Source of the DNA: Rhodocyclaceae bacterium
GTDB lineage: Bacteria; Pseudomonadota; Gammaproteobacteria; Burkholderiales; Usitatibacteraceae
DNA: 37,142 bases
Direction: 5' to 3'
Assembly (NCBI GenBank): GCA_020247545.1
Contig: JADCIX010000015.1
Location: 1-37,142 of the forward strand
Part shown: positions 21,181 to 29,868 of the stretch, one piece after another
How the letters are laid out: every line of letters begins with the position of its first letter
Position numbering within the stretch: position 1 is the first letter of the stretch
Notes under the pieces: generated by a model
Told to the model about the DNA's origin: nothing
The model's database searches: none
Seen by the model: only the letters and a program-made list of their open reading frames with translations
Made by a program: the position numbers and the translations under genes

Positions 21181-23084
21181 CTTCATTTTCCATCAATGAG
21201 CGAGCACTGCTTGCTTTTGCACACGATGTGCTGATGCTAGGCCTATCTTGGGTTATCACTTTACTGCTGTTCTTTACCGCTGTGCCGGGTGCCCCGGAGA
21301 TCACCAAAACATTGCTGTTACAGGTTCTGTTTGTTGCCGTGCCGGTACAGGCGCTAGTGGCGACAATTTTTGGGATGTACCAAGGTCTGTGGCGCTACGC
21401 TAGCCTTCCGGATGTCCAGCGCATCGTTGTGACCGTTTTCGCGGGTACCCTAGCTGTCGCCGCAACACTCCGGGCGGGTAACTGGGTGGGCATGTTGTCA
21501 TTCCCCTACTTTTTTGTACAAGCGCTGCTGTTGGTGGTGTTGATGGCCGGCAGTCGTATCAGCTACCGCAGTTGGAAAGAATGGTCGCTTTACGGCAGGG
21601 CCGATGACCAAGGCACCCCAGTGATCATCCTTGGTGCAGGCGATGCGGCGGTTGGCCTGTTAAAAGAACTTCTGCGTAGTCGTGACTGGCGAGTGTTGGG
21701 GCTGTTGGATGACGACCCGAATAAGCGCTACCGTCTCATTCATGGCGTGCGCGTACTGGGTGCGCTCGACGAGTTACCCCGGCTAGCCCGTACGCTGAAA
21801 GTGAAACATGTCATCATCGCCATGCCGTCCGTGGTTTATCAGAAGCGTCGCCAAATTATCGAGATTTGTAACCGCGCTCGTGTGACCGTCATGACGGCAC
21901 CAAGAATTGGTGAGGTTTCGACTACGGCCAATTTGTTGGTAGGCAAAACGCCGGCACCAAAGATTCGTCGCCTGTCTTTCGAAGATCTGGTTAAACGTGA
22001 GCCCATTGTGCTGGATGACGCCGGACTGCACGATCTGATCACTGACAAGGTGGTGATGGTGACTGGCGCTGGCGGCTCAATCGGCTCGGAACTCTGCCGT
22101 CAGATCGCGGCCTACGCGCCGTCGATGCTCGTGTTGTTCGAGCAAAACGAATTTGCGCAGTACAAGATAGAGCAATCGCTTAGGGATGAATTTGAGAACT
22201 TGCCGATTGCCAGCGTCATTGGCGACATCAAGAACGTGAAGCGGGTGAATCAGACATTGCATCAGTACGCGCCGTCAATCGTTTTCCATGCGGCAGCCTA
22301 CAAACATGTACCGCTGATGGAAGAAAGTAATGCGTGGGAGGCTGTGCAAAACAACGTGCTTGGTACGCTGGTGTTGGCGCGCGCGTCGATCGAATACAAC
22401 GTCCAGAAGTTTGTGCTCATCTCCACCGACAAGGCCGTCAACCCCACTAACGTGATGGGGGCGACCAAGCGGCTATCAGAGATGGTCTGCCAAGCCTTGC
22501 AACAAACTGGTGGCAACACGCGTTTTGAAATGGTACGTTTTGGTAACGTACTGGGCAGCGCAGGTAGCGTGATCGCACGTTTTGAAGAACAAATTGCGCG
22601 TGGTGGCCCGGTCACCGTTACCCATCCTGAGATGGTGCGTTACTTCATGTCGATTCCTGAGGCGGCGCAGTTGGTCTTGCAGGCGGGCGCAATGGGCTTG
22701 GGCGGGGAAGTGTTTGTGCTCGACATGGGCGAGGCGATTCGGATTGTTGACCTCGCGCACGACATGATTCGTTTATCCGAAGCAACGGACGACGAAATCA
22801 AAGTGATCTACTCAGGCTTGCGGCCCGGTGAAAAGTTGTTTGAAGAGTTGCTAATGGATGATGAGCACACGCGCGCCACGCCGCATCCAAAATTGCGCGT
22901 TGCCAAAGCACGGGAAGTGACAAAGGACTTCATCGAAACGCTGAGCGCCTGGTTGTATCAAGACAAGCTGCCCGATGACTCTGACGTGCGCCGCGACCTC
23001 AAGCGCTGGGTGCCGGAATATGTGGCGCAGGTGCGTCCGAAGTTGAAGTCAGTCGCCGGTGCTATAGGAAGAAAGTCTGCTTGA
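21177..23084 (+). CDS. Membrane-bound nucleotide-sugar 4,6-dehydratase (WbpM/CapD/PglF type)
   Basis: Inner-membrane enzyme of 635 aa that probably converts UDP-GlcNAc to the 4-keto-6-deoxy intermediate used for rare sugars such as QuiNAc or FucNAc. Four hydrophobic helices fill about residues 10–125. A first Rossmann domain follows (VIILGAGDAAVGLLKEL, about 150–170), then the catalytic extended SDR domain with TGAGGSIGS at 296–304. The active-site segment reads STDKAVNPTNVMGATK: Met replaces the usual Tyr of YxxxK, as in the long WbpM-type enzymes. GLRPGEKLFEELL is another family signature. Its ATGA overlap with the upstream transferase makes a two-gene operon that ends at the hairpin at 23,108. 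It is the last chromosomal gene before the tRNA-Arg fragment. Confidence 0.92.
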   Translation: MTSFSINERALLAFAHDVLMLGLSWVITLLLFFTAVPGAPEITKTLLLQVLFVAVPVQALVATIFGMYQGLWRYASLPDVQRIVVTVFAGTLAVAATLRAGNWVGMLSFPYFFVQALLLVVLMAGSRISYRSWKEWSLYGRADDQGTPVIILGAGDAAVGLLKELLRSRDWRVLGLLDDDPNKRYRLIHGVRVLGALDELPRLARTLKVKHVIIAMPSVVYQKRRQIIEICNRARVTVMTAPRIGEVSTTANLLVGKTPAPKIRRLSFEDLVKREPIVLDDAGLHDLITDKVVMVTGAGGSIGSELCRQIAAYAPSMLVLFEQNEFAQYKIEQSLRDEFENLPIASVIGDIKNVKRVNQTLHQYAPSIVFHAAAYKHVPLMEESNAWEAVQNNVLGTLVLARASIEYNVQKFVLISTDKAVNPTNVMGATKRLSEMVCQALQQTGGNTRFEMVRFGNVLGSAGSVIARFEEQIARGGPVTVTHPEMVRYFMSIPEAAQLVLQAGAMGLGGEVFVLDMGEAIRIVDLAHDMIRLSEATDDEIKVIYSGLRPGEKLFEELLMDDEHTRATPHPKLRVAKAREVTKDFIETLSAWLYQDKLPDDSDVRRDLKRWVPEYVAQVRPKLKSVAGAIGRKSA

Positions 23085-23107
23085 CGTGGCTAGTTGAGTG
23101 GCAAAGA

Positions 23108-23135
23108 AAAAGCCGTACAGCGTGCGGCTTTTCTT
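23108..23135 (+). terminator. Intrinsic terminator of the sugar-transferase/dehydratase operon
   Basis: AAAAGCCG and CGGCTTTT form a perfect 8-bp stem around a 9-nt loop, ending in TTTTCTT. It lies 23 nt after the dehydratase stop. Confidence 0.85.
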
Positions 23136-23152
23136 GTCGCCAAGGATCGCTC

Positions 23153-23178
23153 GCCGCATTTTTAATGCGTAATGCGGC
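23153..23178. repeat. Overlapping inverted repeats near the island boundary
   Basis: GCCGCATT (23153–23160) is matched by AATGCGGC (23171–23178). A second stem, CGCATT/AATGCG with a TTT loop (23155–23169), overlaps it, so two alternative hairpins are possible. Function unknown; it lies between the operon terminator and the tRNA fragment. Confidence 0.4.
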
Positions 23179-23333
23179 ATTCCACATTTCTTAGTGTTGT
23201 CGATTGGCACGGGAGGCGGCGGTCGCTGGAACCTGTCGACCACGAGCGGATGCATCTGCACGGCACAAGTTACGCACAGTTTGCGCAAGCTGCCCAACTG
23301 GGCTTAGCAAACTTTGATATGTGTTTGAATTCA

Positions 23334-23380
23334 TGGCGCGCCCGACACGATTCGAACGTGCGACTTCTACCTTCGGAGGG
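23334..23380 (-). other. attL: 3' fragment of tRNA-Arg(CCG)
   Basis: Read on the minus strand, these 47 nt are the 3' part of tRNA-Arg. The anticodon loop CTCCGAA (anticodon CCG) is followed by the 3' anticodon stem GGTAG, variable loop, T-arm GCACG-TTCGAAT-CGTGT, acceptor strand CGGGCGC, discriminator G and encoded CCA (23334–23336). The 5' half (acceptor, D-arm, 5' anticodon stem) is absent. The sequence stops matching a tRNA two bases 5' of the anticodon loop. Such a 3' tRNA copy is the usual footprint of a tyrosine recombinase that crosses over in the anticodon loop. With this orientation the integrated DNA lies to the right, and the intact tRNA should be at its far end. A simple tRNA pseudogene is the alternative. 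Confidence 0.85.
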
Positions 23381-23729
23381 CATAAATTAGCGTCGTTTTT
23401 ATGTTTCACTAATCGGCTTGGCGCGACGTTGATTGGCCACAAAACCTCGTTAACCTCTTGATAAGCAAAGAAATTTAATGTGTGGTTTAAAGTCAATCAA
23501 CAACTATTAAGACAAGAATAACACAGCAATTTGTCAGGTCCTTGATTCTGATGCGCTGGAAGTAAATTTCACGCGCCAAACTACTTGCGACTTCTACCCT
23601 CCTAGTTTAAATTGAAGTCAGTCGGAGCCGACCCGACGAGAAAAACCGGATCTAGTGTCCGGCTTCTGATTCGAAACCTGAATTGGAAATTTCCATAAGC
23701 ACGGCCCATTCCCAAACTCCGTCCGGACT
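23381..23729 (+). promoter_or_regulatory. Leader of the recombinase gene, with candidate promoter and att-like repeat
   Basis: About 350 bp without a gene, AT-rich between 23,450 and 23,540. TTGCGA (23585–23590) and TAAATT (23608–23613), 17 bp apart, make a possible sigma-70 promoter for the giant recombinase. Its -35 overlaps TGCGACTTCTACC (23586–23598), an exact 13-bp direct repeat of part of the tRNA fragment (23359–23371). That coincidence would let the recombinase bind near its own promoter, but this is inference. A small dyad CCGGA/TCCGG lies at about 23,647–23,663. Confidence 0.4.
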
Positions 23730-26700
23730 TTGCGAGGCCTAGGCGAAGTTGATTCGCCCCTAACGACCCGAAGCTCAGTCGACCGCAGCAAAATTTTGCT
23801 GTTAGGTCAGACCTACTTTTCTGCGTCCATATCGCGCGCCAATCCGGCGCGCGTACTCATTTGGTCAAACCGGAATGAGTCTAGCCACTTGCGTGGCATC
23901 GAAAACCCTTTCTTCAATTTTTCGATTGGACGCCCCTTGGATCAGCCCGATTTTTTGTCAACCTCCGATAGCCACTTTTCTGTGGAGGAAAAGTCACGCC
24001 TGTACGCATTGACCTGCGAAGCCCTAAGGCTTTCGCCAGATCGCGTTGAAGATCTCACTAAAGTTGCGCGGGCCGCCGGTAGGGGCTTCACCACATTGAT
24101 TGGAAGAATTTCGCACGCAGCCGAGTGGGCGAAAGCTTTTCACGATTTAGCTGACAGTGATCTGACGCTGCTAGCGCGTCCGCGAGCTAGGCATAGAGGA
24201 TTTGACCAACATGCGTTGGCGGTACTGCTTATTCGCCAGCCACGGGCTTCTCTACAGATGGCTGAGCAAGCCGAATGCGAGGCGGTTGCCGCATTGTCGC
24301 TCATGCAACTCATAGGCGACGCTGGGCATAGCGCGCCACAATATTTTTATCGTGGTCTAGAAAAAGCATATTTTGAGAATGCGCCGGTATGGACCGAAAT
24401 TCGCAAAGTAGCGCTGGTCGGTTGGCGCTATTCGCAGAACGTCTTTGCCGAATCGCACAACGAATTACATCGGAATTTCGTAAAAAAACTGAGCGAATTG
24501 CGCCAACGGGGCCTACCAGAAGTTGGCTTGTTGCTACCCCGTCGGACTTCGAATGCAAATTGTCCGCTGCCGCAGAAACTGATCGCGAAGGAAGTCCAAT
24601 CCACAATTCAAGAACTAGTCGAAGGCAAAAATGATATTTCGCCCAATCTTGACCTTTACCAACTGGTTCTGAGTGACGACCACTTCAAATCACCCCTTAC
24701 CAGTTTTCGAGTCGGCTACGATTGGGACGCGCTGCAGCCAGAACAACTGAAGCCCCTATTGGCGCGGTTGGCAATCGTCATTGCCGACATAAGTCCCGAG
24801 AACAAATCTCGTCGACTTGCGGGATGTGCGCTCGTCGTTGCACTGTTCGCGCGAACGTCAATTTCTAGGTGTCTTCAGCTGCCCATTTCGCGGAAGGGAA
24901 CATTACACCTAGACCTTCAGTGTGGAATTATTCGCCGAAAAATTGACGTGGTGGCAAAGCGCACTGATGAGGGTCGGGGACCGCGCACCAATGGATTCTG
25001 GTTTCGAACGCCAATTCCCGAAAACATTTGCGCAATCCTCTTCGATGCGCAGCGTCGCTTCCCAGAAGCGAAGAGCATGGGTCAGCTACTAAGGGAATTT
25101 TCTGTTGATGAAAAGACATGCTTTGAACTTCTGAATCTCGACTGCGATTTTATTCATCGGCCCGAATCCGCCCGCTTCGCGCGATCAATGTCGACCGCTA
25201 TGTTGGCACTCGGTTTGCATCCTTCCGTTGTCTTTTTGGCGAGTGGCGATACGACGGTTGTTCCAAGCGGCGAAGCTCACTACCTAAGTCGCGCGCAGTG
25301 CGAGATTCACTTCGCAGTTTCAGCCTTCTGTGAATGGGCTGGTCTTCATCAGCCACGGCCTCTAAAGAGGAATCGCAAAATAGGCTCACCGAAGCTGCCC
25401 GAGTTCAATGAACAACGGTCGGCTTTCGTAGCGCTACAGACGCTAGTGCAAAACGAGAAAAGCAGGATCACAACGCGCGCTCGTATGGAAGAACGCACAA
25501 AATTCTTCAATCTATATGTGAAGGCAGTCGCTTTGCAGGTCACGTGGGGAATTGGCGAACGAGTTGCGCGGTTTGAAACGCTCACGTTCAACCGCCTCTT
25601 TGGAATTGAGGAAGCGGTGCTCGTCACAGACAAAGCTACAGACACGTATAGCAAGATTCGATGCGTACCGGTTAGCGACGCCATCAGAAAAACGTTGCTG
25701 CACTTTCTTGAGCACATGCGATCGCATGCAGACTGGTTAGAAAAGAATGGCCAACAAAAATGCGCACAGCACCTTCGCAAGATCGCGAGCGGAGAGCGTC
25801 AAACACTAGGTGCCTTTGAGCTGCTTTACGCAGCCGAAGACGGGCAACTTTGCACGCGGGCATTGACAGTCAACGATGTCCGCGAGTTGGCCAATGCAGT
25901 CTGGCCTGGCGAATTGAATCGACCACGACACTTTTTCGTCAATGAATTTGTAAGTCGACGCGTTGCTCAAGTGGCAATCGACGCCTTCACTGGGCGGCAC
26001 TGTAGGGGAGCAGCGCCATTCGGCTTAGGTAGTGGACTTTCCGTCGCGCAATATGTTTTGTATTTGCGCGAGATCATCAACCAAGTTCACAAAGACCTGA
26101 AAATTACTCCCTTAGTTGGATTTGGTAGAACAGCCGAGCGGTTCTTAGTGATGCCAATCGTCGCAATTCGCCCTAACCTTGAGCCGCTCAGCAATCAATT
26201 TCTAATGGATCGAATTGAAGCGGACGATTCTCTAAGCCCGGACGTTGTTCACCCGGCCGACGGCTGCCCTTTCGACAGCGACACGCTGCTTGCGGTCGGA
26301 AAAGTACGCTACTTGAGGCGCCAGTATCTTCGCAGTTCTGTCGCCGGCAAATATCCCGCAGGAGCGCTGCTTTTCTGCTTAGCTTTTTTCGATGGCGTTT
26401 CAACGCCACACGAGCTTAGGGCCTATTTTTCAGCGATTACTGAAGGACAAGCGCATGACATTGGTGGACCCGTCGTTGTTGAGCTGGAGAAGGATGGCTC
26501 GGTCTTTTCGCAGCGTTTAATCTCACGTTCTACGATTTTGGCGGCTGGCCTACATACGTCCGCCACAACTCGATGTTCACTAGCGGAAGCCGAGTCTGAG
26601 TTGAGACTGCTGTTGGCTGAGCTAGATTCAGGATGGCGTTCCGCACAAAATCGGCGGGCAATGGAACTGGTTTCCGCATTGGTCAGTCATTCGTTGACTT

Positions 26701-28850
26701 ACGAAGTTCCGCAACATCTTCAAGTCGCGGTGCATCACAAAGCGCCGATCCTCAACAAAGAGAATTTAGCGCGCATTTTGCAAGGGGCCCCAAATTTAGC
26801 CGACGCTGTAATTTCCAAGCGGCGCCCGGCTAGCCACGGCCGCTCCAAAGACTTTGAAACAGTACTTCAAGTGGCGCGGCACTGGGCAAACGAAGAAAAC
26901 CGGCTCGGCGAGCAGCAGGCAAGAAAAGCTGGACTAGTTCGAGACCTGAAAGTGCTCATCGATTGCCAATCATTCGACGAGGCCGAAGCACTTTTGGCCG
27001 AGTGGATCATTGCGGAATGTGCCACGAAACCCCTGGGCAACCGACTCAAAATTCAAACGATTCTGCGCTACGCCATTTTTTCAAAGCGCTTCTTTCGAAG
27101 GGTCCGATTCGAGGGCGGCACAGACTTTGATTTCGACACCTGGCGCGAGATCATTGAGGACCTTGAAAAAGGCGAGGGTGACAACAAAGAAGAGGCCGGT
27201 TGGGTAATGACCCATGTCGCTACTTTTCTCAATTACATTGGGAAGGCGGTGCCCGTAAAGCTAATTGGTAAAAATTCACCAACACCGCGCGCACCGCGCG
27301 CGCCCGTTTACGTGGCGGAAAAGGAGTTGCAATTAATCTGTGAGCACTTAAAGCAAGAGCGCGGCGATTCCAATCCGAGCGAGACCGAGCAATTGCTGTT
27401 GAGGTTCATGCGCAAAGCACCTGTCCGTCCTTGCGAGGTGCTTTTTGCAAAATTGAATCATGTCAATCCCGATGCTGGCGTCTTTGCCGTCACAACAGGC
27501 GGACATGCACACTTGAAATACGACTCAACGCGCGGGCTCGTCGGAATCCCGGCTGAATTGCGAGCCGAGTTTACACATCTGGTTGCACGTCGAAAGTCTT
27601 TTGGTGCGGCGCAGGATGTTCCGCTTTTCGGAAACCATTCCACCGATCAGGAGACGTCGTTTCAAGATTTTTCAGAGGCTATCGTGGCCGCGACACGCTA
27701 TGTAACAGGCCGAAACGACTTTCGTTTCTACGATCTGCGCGCAAATGCGGTCACTGACTTGATCGCTGCGCCAGGGCCAATTCTTGCTCGGCTTTCAACC
27801 GCCGTCACCACTCGGCAGCACATGACCGATTCCGACATCGCAACTGAGCACTCTCGCGTCGCGCTTGCGGCTCGCCAAGCACGTCACACAATATTTGCAG
27901 CCTTACGCTCATACGCCGCTTCGGGATTTCTCGAGCTCGCTGAGCACCTTCGATACCAAACAAGCGACATTGAGGCATCAAGCGCCTTCGTCGCTGCAAT
28001 GTGTCGCTCAACAATCTCGGTGATCGATAAGCGAGCATCAAAAGCTCGCGAAGGTGGTCAATTTCAATCGGCGCGTTCACAGATCTTGTTCGATCAAGCT
28101 GCCATCGTAGCCACTACATTTGCCAAGGTAGTGCTGGCCGATACAGCCGCGCCCCCGCCAATTTCTTCGATACCTGCAGCGCACACTCAGCACGAGCGAC
28201 TGGTGCGCGCGGGCTTACTGGTTGAGTACGGCCATGGAAACCGCGCCGCAGCAGAGCACCAATCGATTCAAAGTGAGCTTGTCAGTGTGCTCATCCGCCA
28301 AGTTGAACTACTGAAGAAAACGATTGGTCTTGTGCAAAAAAAAGCGCCGCCAGCTGCAGTCAACCTTATCCGCAATGACACATTGCTGAGTCAGCTTATT
28401 CAGGATGTTCCAACTTGGCTGACGAGTAAGCCAGATGCCGTGCAGCTGTTGCGCAGAGGCCTTCTTTCAACTGTTGCTAAGCCCCAATCGCACCTGACTG
28501 TCCCAGACTTTGACGTTCTCAAGAGCTGGTTGCCTTGGCTCAAATCGCTGCCTGAAATTGGCGTACAAGTTTTTCTGCAACCGAATTCTCTCTTGTTAAG
28601 CCCAGAGTTAGCACACTTGCTTCGCGCCAATTGCGTGGCCGTTACAAGCCATGCTTCAAAGAGCGGTGGTGTGGGCGCCCTTAAATTTGGACCGCGAGAG
28701 GATCGCGACGAGCATCTACTGACGCGAACAGAAATTCAATTGCCTTCAACGCAAGTTACCGGAAGAGTGGGGCGGCTACTCATCCAAGGTTTTATTTTGC
28801 TTGAGGCGGCCAGATGTCAAACACTCACAAAGGAGATGAAAAATGTCTAA
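23730..28850 (+). CDS. Giant three-domain tyrosine recombinase (integrase)
   Basis: A 1706-aa protein next to the tRNA-Arg attL, the expected place for the element's integrase. Three recombinase-like regions are seen. Region 1 (about 350–510) has an LFARTSISRCLQL box I with the catalytic Arg apparently lost. Region 2 (about 560–790) has GERVARFETL (Arg611), Lys635, His734, GRHCRGAAPFG (755–765) and Tyr775/Tyr778; the second Arg appears to be Val. Region 3 (about 1200–1400) has VRPCEV (Arg1233), Lys1263, YDLR (Tyr1334, Arg1337), RHT (His1386) and Tyr1395, with the canonical nine-residue His–Tyr spacing, so it is probably the active domain. About 300 more residues follow. Integrases are usually 300–450 aa. 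The first codon used is TTG with no clear ribosome site, so the start is uncertain and up to about 100 N-terminal residues may be wrong. It overlaps the next gene by 8 nt. Confidence 0.75.
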   Translation: MRGLGEVDSPLTTRSSVDRSKILLLGQTYFSASISRANPARVLIWSNRNESSHLRGIENPFFNFSIGRPLDQPDFLSTSDSHFSVEEKSRLYALTCEALRLSPDRVEDLTKVARAAGRGFTTLIGRISHAAEWAKAFHDLADSDLTLLARPRARHRGFDQHALAVLLIRQPRASLQMAEQAECEAVAALSLMQLIGDAGHSAPQYFYRGLEKAYFENAPVWTEIRKVALVGWRYSQNVFAESHNELHRNFVKKLSELRQRGLPEVGLLLPRRTSNANCPLPQKLIAKEVQSTIQELVEGKNDISPNLDLYQLVLSDDHFKSPLTSFRVGYDWDALQPEQLKPLLARLAIVIADISPENKSRRLAGCALVVALFARTSISRCLQLPISRKGTLHLDLQCGIIRRKIDVVAKRTDEGRGPRTNGFWFRTPIPENICAILFDAQRRFPEAKSMGQLLREFSVDEKTCFELLNLDCDFIHRPESARFARSMSTAMLALGLHPSVVFLASGDTTVVPSGEAHYLSRAQCEIHFAVSAFCEWAGLHQPRPLKRNRKIGSPKLPEFNEQRSAFVALQTLVQNEKSRITTRARMEERTKFFNLYVKAVALQVTWGIGERVARFETLTFNRLFGIEEAVLVTDKATDTYSKIRCVPVSDAIRKTLLHFLEHMRSHADWLEKNGQQKCAQHLRKIASGERQTLGAFELLYAAEDGQLCTRALTVNDVRELANAVWPGELNRPRHFFVNEFVSRRVAQVAIDAFTGRHCRGAAPFGLGSGLSVAQYVLYLREIINQVHKDLKITPLVGFGRTAERFLVMPIVAIRPNLEPLSNQFLMDRIEADDSLSPDVVHPADGCPFDSDTLLAVGKVRYLRRQYLRSSVAGKYPAGALLFCLAFFDGVSTPHELRAYFSAITEGQAHDIGGPVVVELEKDGSVFSQRLISRSTILAAGLHTSATTRCSLAEAESELRLLLAELDSGWRSAQNRRAMELVSALVSHSLTYEVPQHLQVAVHHKAPILNKENLARILQGAPNLADAVISKRRPASHGRSKDFETVLQVARHWANEENRLGEQQARKAGLVRDLKVLIDCQSFDEAEALLAEWIIAECATKPLGNRLKIQTILRYAIFSKRFFRRVRFEGGTDFDFDTWREIIEDLEKGEGDNKEEAGWVMTHVATFLNYIGKAVPVKLIGKNSPTPRAPRAPVYVAEKELQLICEHLKQERGDSNPSETEQLLLRFMRKAPVRPCEVLFAKLNHVNPDAGVFAVTTGGHAHLKYDSTRGLVGIPAELRAEFTHLVARRKSFGAAQDVPLFGNHSTDQETSFQDFSEAIVAATRYVTGRNDFRFYDLRANAVTDLIAAPGPILARLSTAVTTRQHMTDSDIATEHSRVALAARQARHTIFAALRSYAASGFLELAEHLRYQTSDIEASSAFVAAMCRSTISVIDKRASKAREGGQFQSARSQILFDQAAIVATTFAKVVLADTAAPPPISSIPAAHTQHERLVRAGLLVEYGHGNRAAAEHQSIQSELVSVLIRQVELLKKTIGLVQKKAPPAAVNLIRNDTLLSQLIQDVPTWLTSKPDAVQLLRRGLLSTVAKPQSHLTVPDFDVLKSWLPWLKSLPEIGVQVFLQPNSLLLSPELAHLLRANCVAVTSHASKSGGVGALKFGPREDRDEHLLTRTEIQLPSTQVTGRVGRLLIQGFILLEAARCQTLTKEMKNV

Positions 28851-29715
28851 CAGTGCTCAACGCGCGTATATCGCGAAACAGGTGCGTAAGAAAAATTACC
28901 AAGTGCTTCTGCAAGAAGTTCCGCGGGCAGATCCAATGGATCCTGAACCAATGGAACAAGTACATGCGAACGAGAGAGCCGAAGGAAGAACACTTCGAGA
29001 TACGCTGACTACGCAACCGGAAAACACCGCACTTATCATCGATCCTGCGTGTGGCTTGAAGTCACTCGTGATGGTGCCAGCGCAACACCCAGACTTGCCC
29101 GAGTTAGAACCGACGGGTGCTACCGAAGAAATCAAAGCGCAAGAACTTGTTGAGGATATGGTCCATATTCAATCATTGACGCGCCAACTAATAGCGGGTC
29201 TTGTCGCGGGAACGATCTCAAGCTTCGACGATATTGTTGGATACGTTCCGCCTGAATCCTTGGAGAAAGTGCTCGAGCAAGTCGCGAGAGCATACAAGAA
29301 GAATCCGGTTACGCTAAACACTAGTCGTGAGCAATTTTCAATTGGGGGAATTGCAAACGGCGCACCGATTAAGGTGGCATCAAGCCAAAAACTCCTCGTT
29401 CGCGGTGTTTATCGGGGTTGGTCGAGCGGCAGTTTTGACACCACAATCATAGGGTTGGCGCACGACTCGTCATTGCTTCGCGACGAAGAATTTTTGAAGT
29501 TCTTTGGGGAGCAGATGGAAACTGAAGTTTTGTTGTCCACTGCTGCCAATGGACTAACCCTTCGTGCGCTAAAGTTTTCGGCTGACTTCGAGTCTGAGGT
29601 ACAGGTCAATATCTGCCGCGTGTGGAACCTACGACGTGGTAAGTGGGAGTTGCATCTCACAGAACTGGTGGAAGAGGCTGATTTTCTGGCCAAACGCCTA
29701 GCGCTCAAAAATTGA
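28843..29715 (+). CDS. Hypothetical protein coupled to the giant recombinase
   Basis: A 290-aa protein I do not recognise. The ATG lies inside the last codons of the recombinase gene (ATGTCTAA, 8-nt overlap) with AAGGAG seven nt upstream, so translation is coupled and the two products probably work together. The first 25 residues are basic (AKQVRKKNYQ), followed by an acidic, Pro-rich region. The middle (about 100–160) is predicted helical (ELVEDMVHIQSLTRQLIAGLVAG). The C-terminal half is beta-rich with hydrophobic strands and no cysteines. No helix-turn-helix, transmembrane segment or nuclease motif is evident. A recombination-accessory or directionality role is a guess from position alone. 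Confidence 0.75.
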   Translation: MSNSAQRAYIAKQVRKKNYQVLLQEVPRADPMDPEPMEQVHANERAEGRTLRDTLTTQPENTALIIDPACGLKSLVMVPAQHPDLPELEPTGATEEIKAQELVEDMVHIQSLTRQLIAGLVAGTISSFDDIVGYVPPESLEKVLEQVARAYKKNPVTLNTSREQFSIGGIANGAPIKVASSQKLLVRGVYRGWSSGSFDTTIIGLAHDSSLLRDEEFLKFFGEQMETEVLLSTAANGLTLRALKFSADFESEVQVNICRVWNLRRGKWELHLTELVEEADFLAKRLALKN

Positions 29716-29835
29716 GCTAACGCATAGCTGATGAACTGCGTCTGAAATAGATCGACTATCCGCACCGCGATCTTGCGAAACACAGGCAAGGCCAAAAAAT
29801 GTTCTTTTGCAATTCGGACAAGTACGCTCTAGCCT

Positions 29836-29851
29836 AGAAGCATGAGCTTCT
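29836..29851. terminator. Weak stem-loop between convergent genes
   Basis: AGAAGC and GCTTCT pair around ATGA, with TTT on the plus strand directly after. It lies between the convergent 290-aa gene and the GIY-YIG gene, where a terminator is expected, but the stem is only 6 bp. Confidence 0.3.
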
Positions 29852-29868
29852 TTGGGGAACGAAGCGGC

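Noticed and set aside
23334-23380. Functional tRNA gene
   Set aside because: The 5' acceptor strand, D-arm and 5' anticodon stem are missing, and the upstream bases cannot form a cloverleaf.
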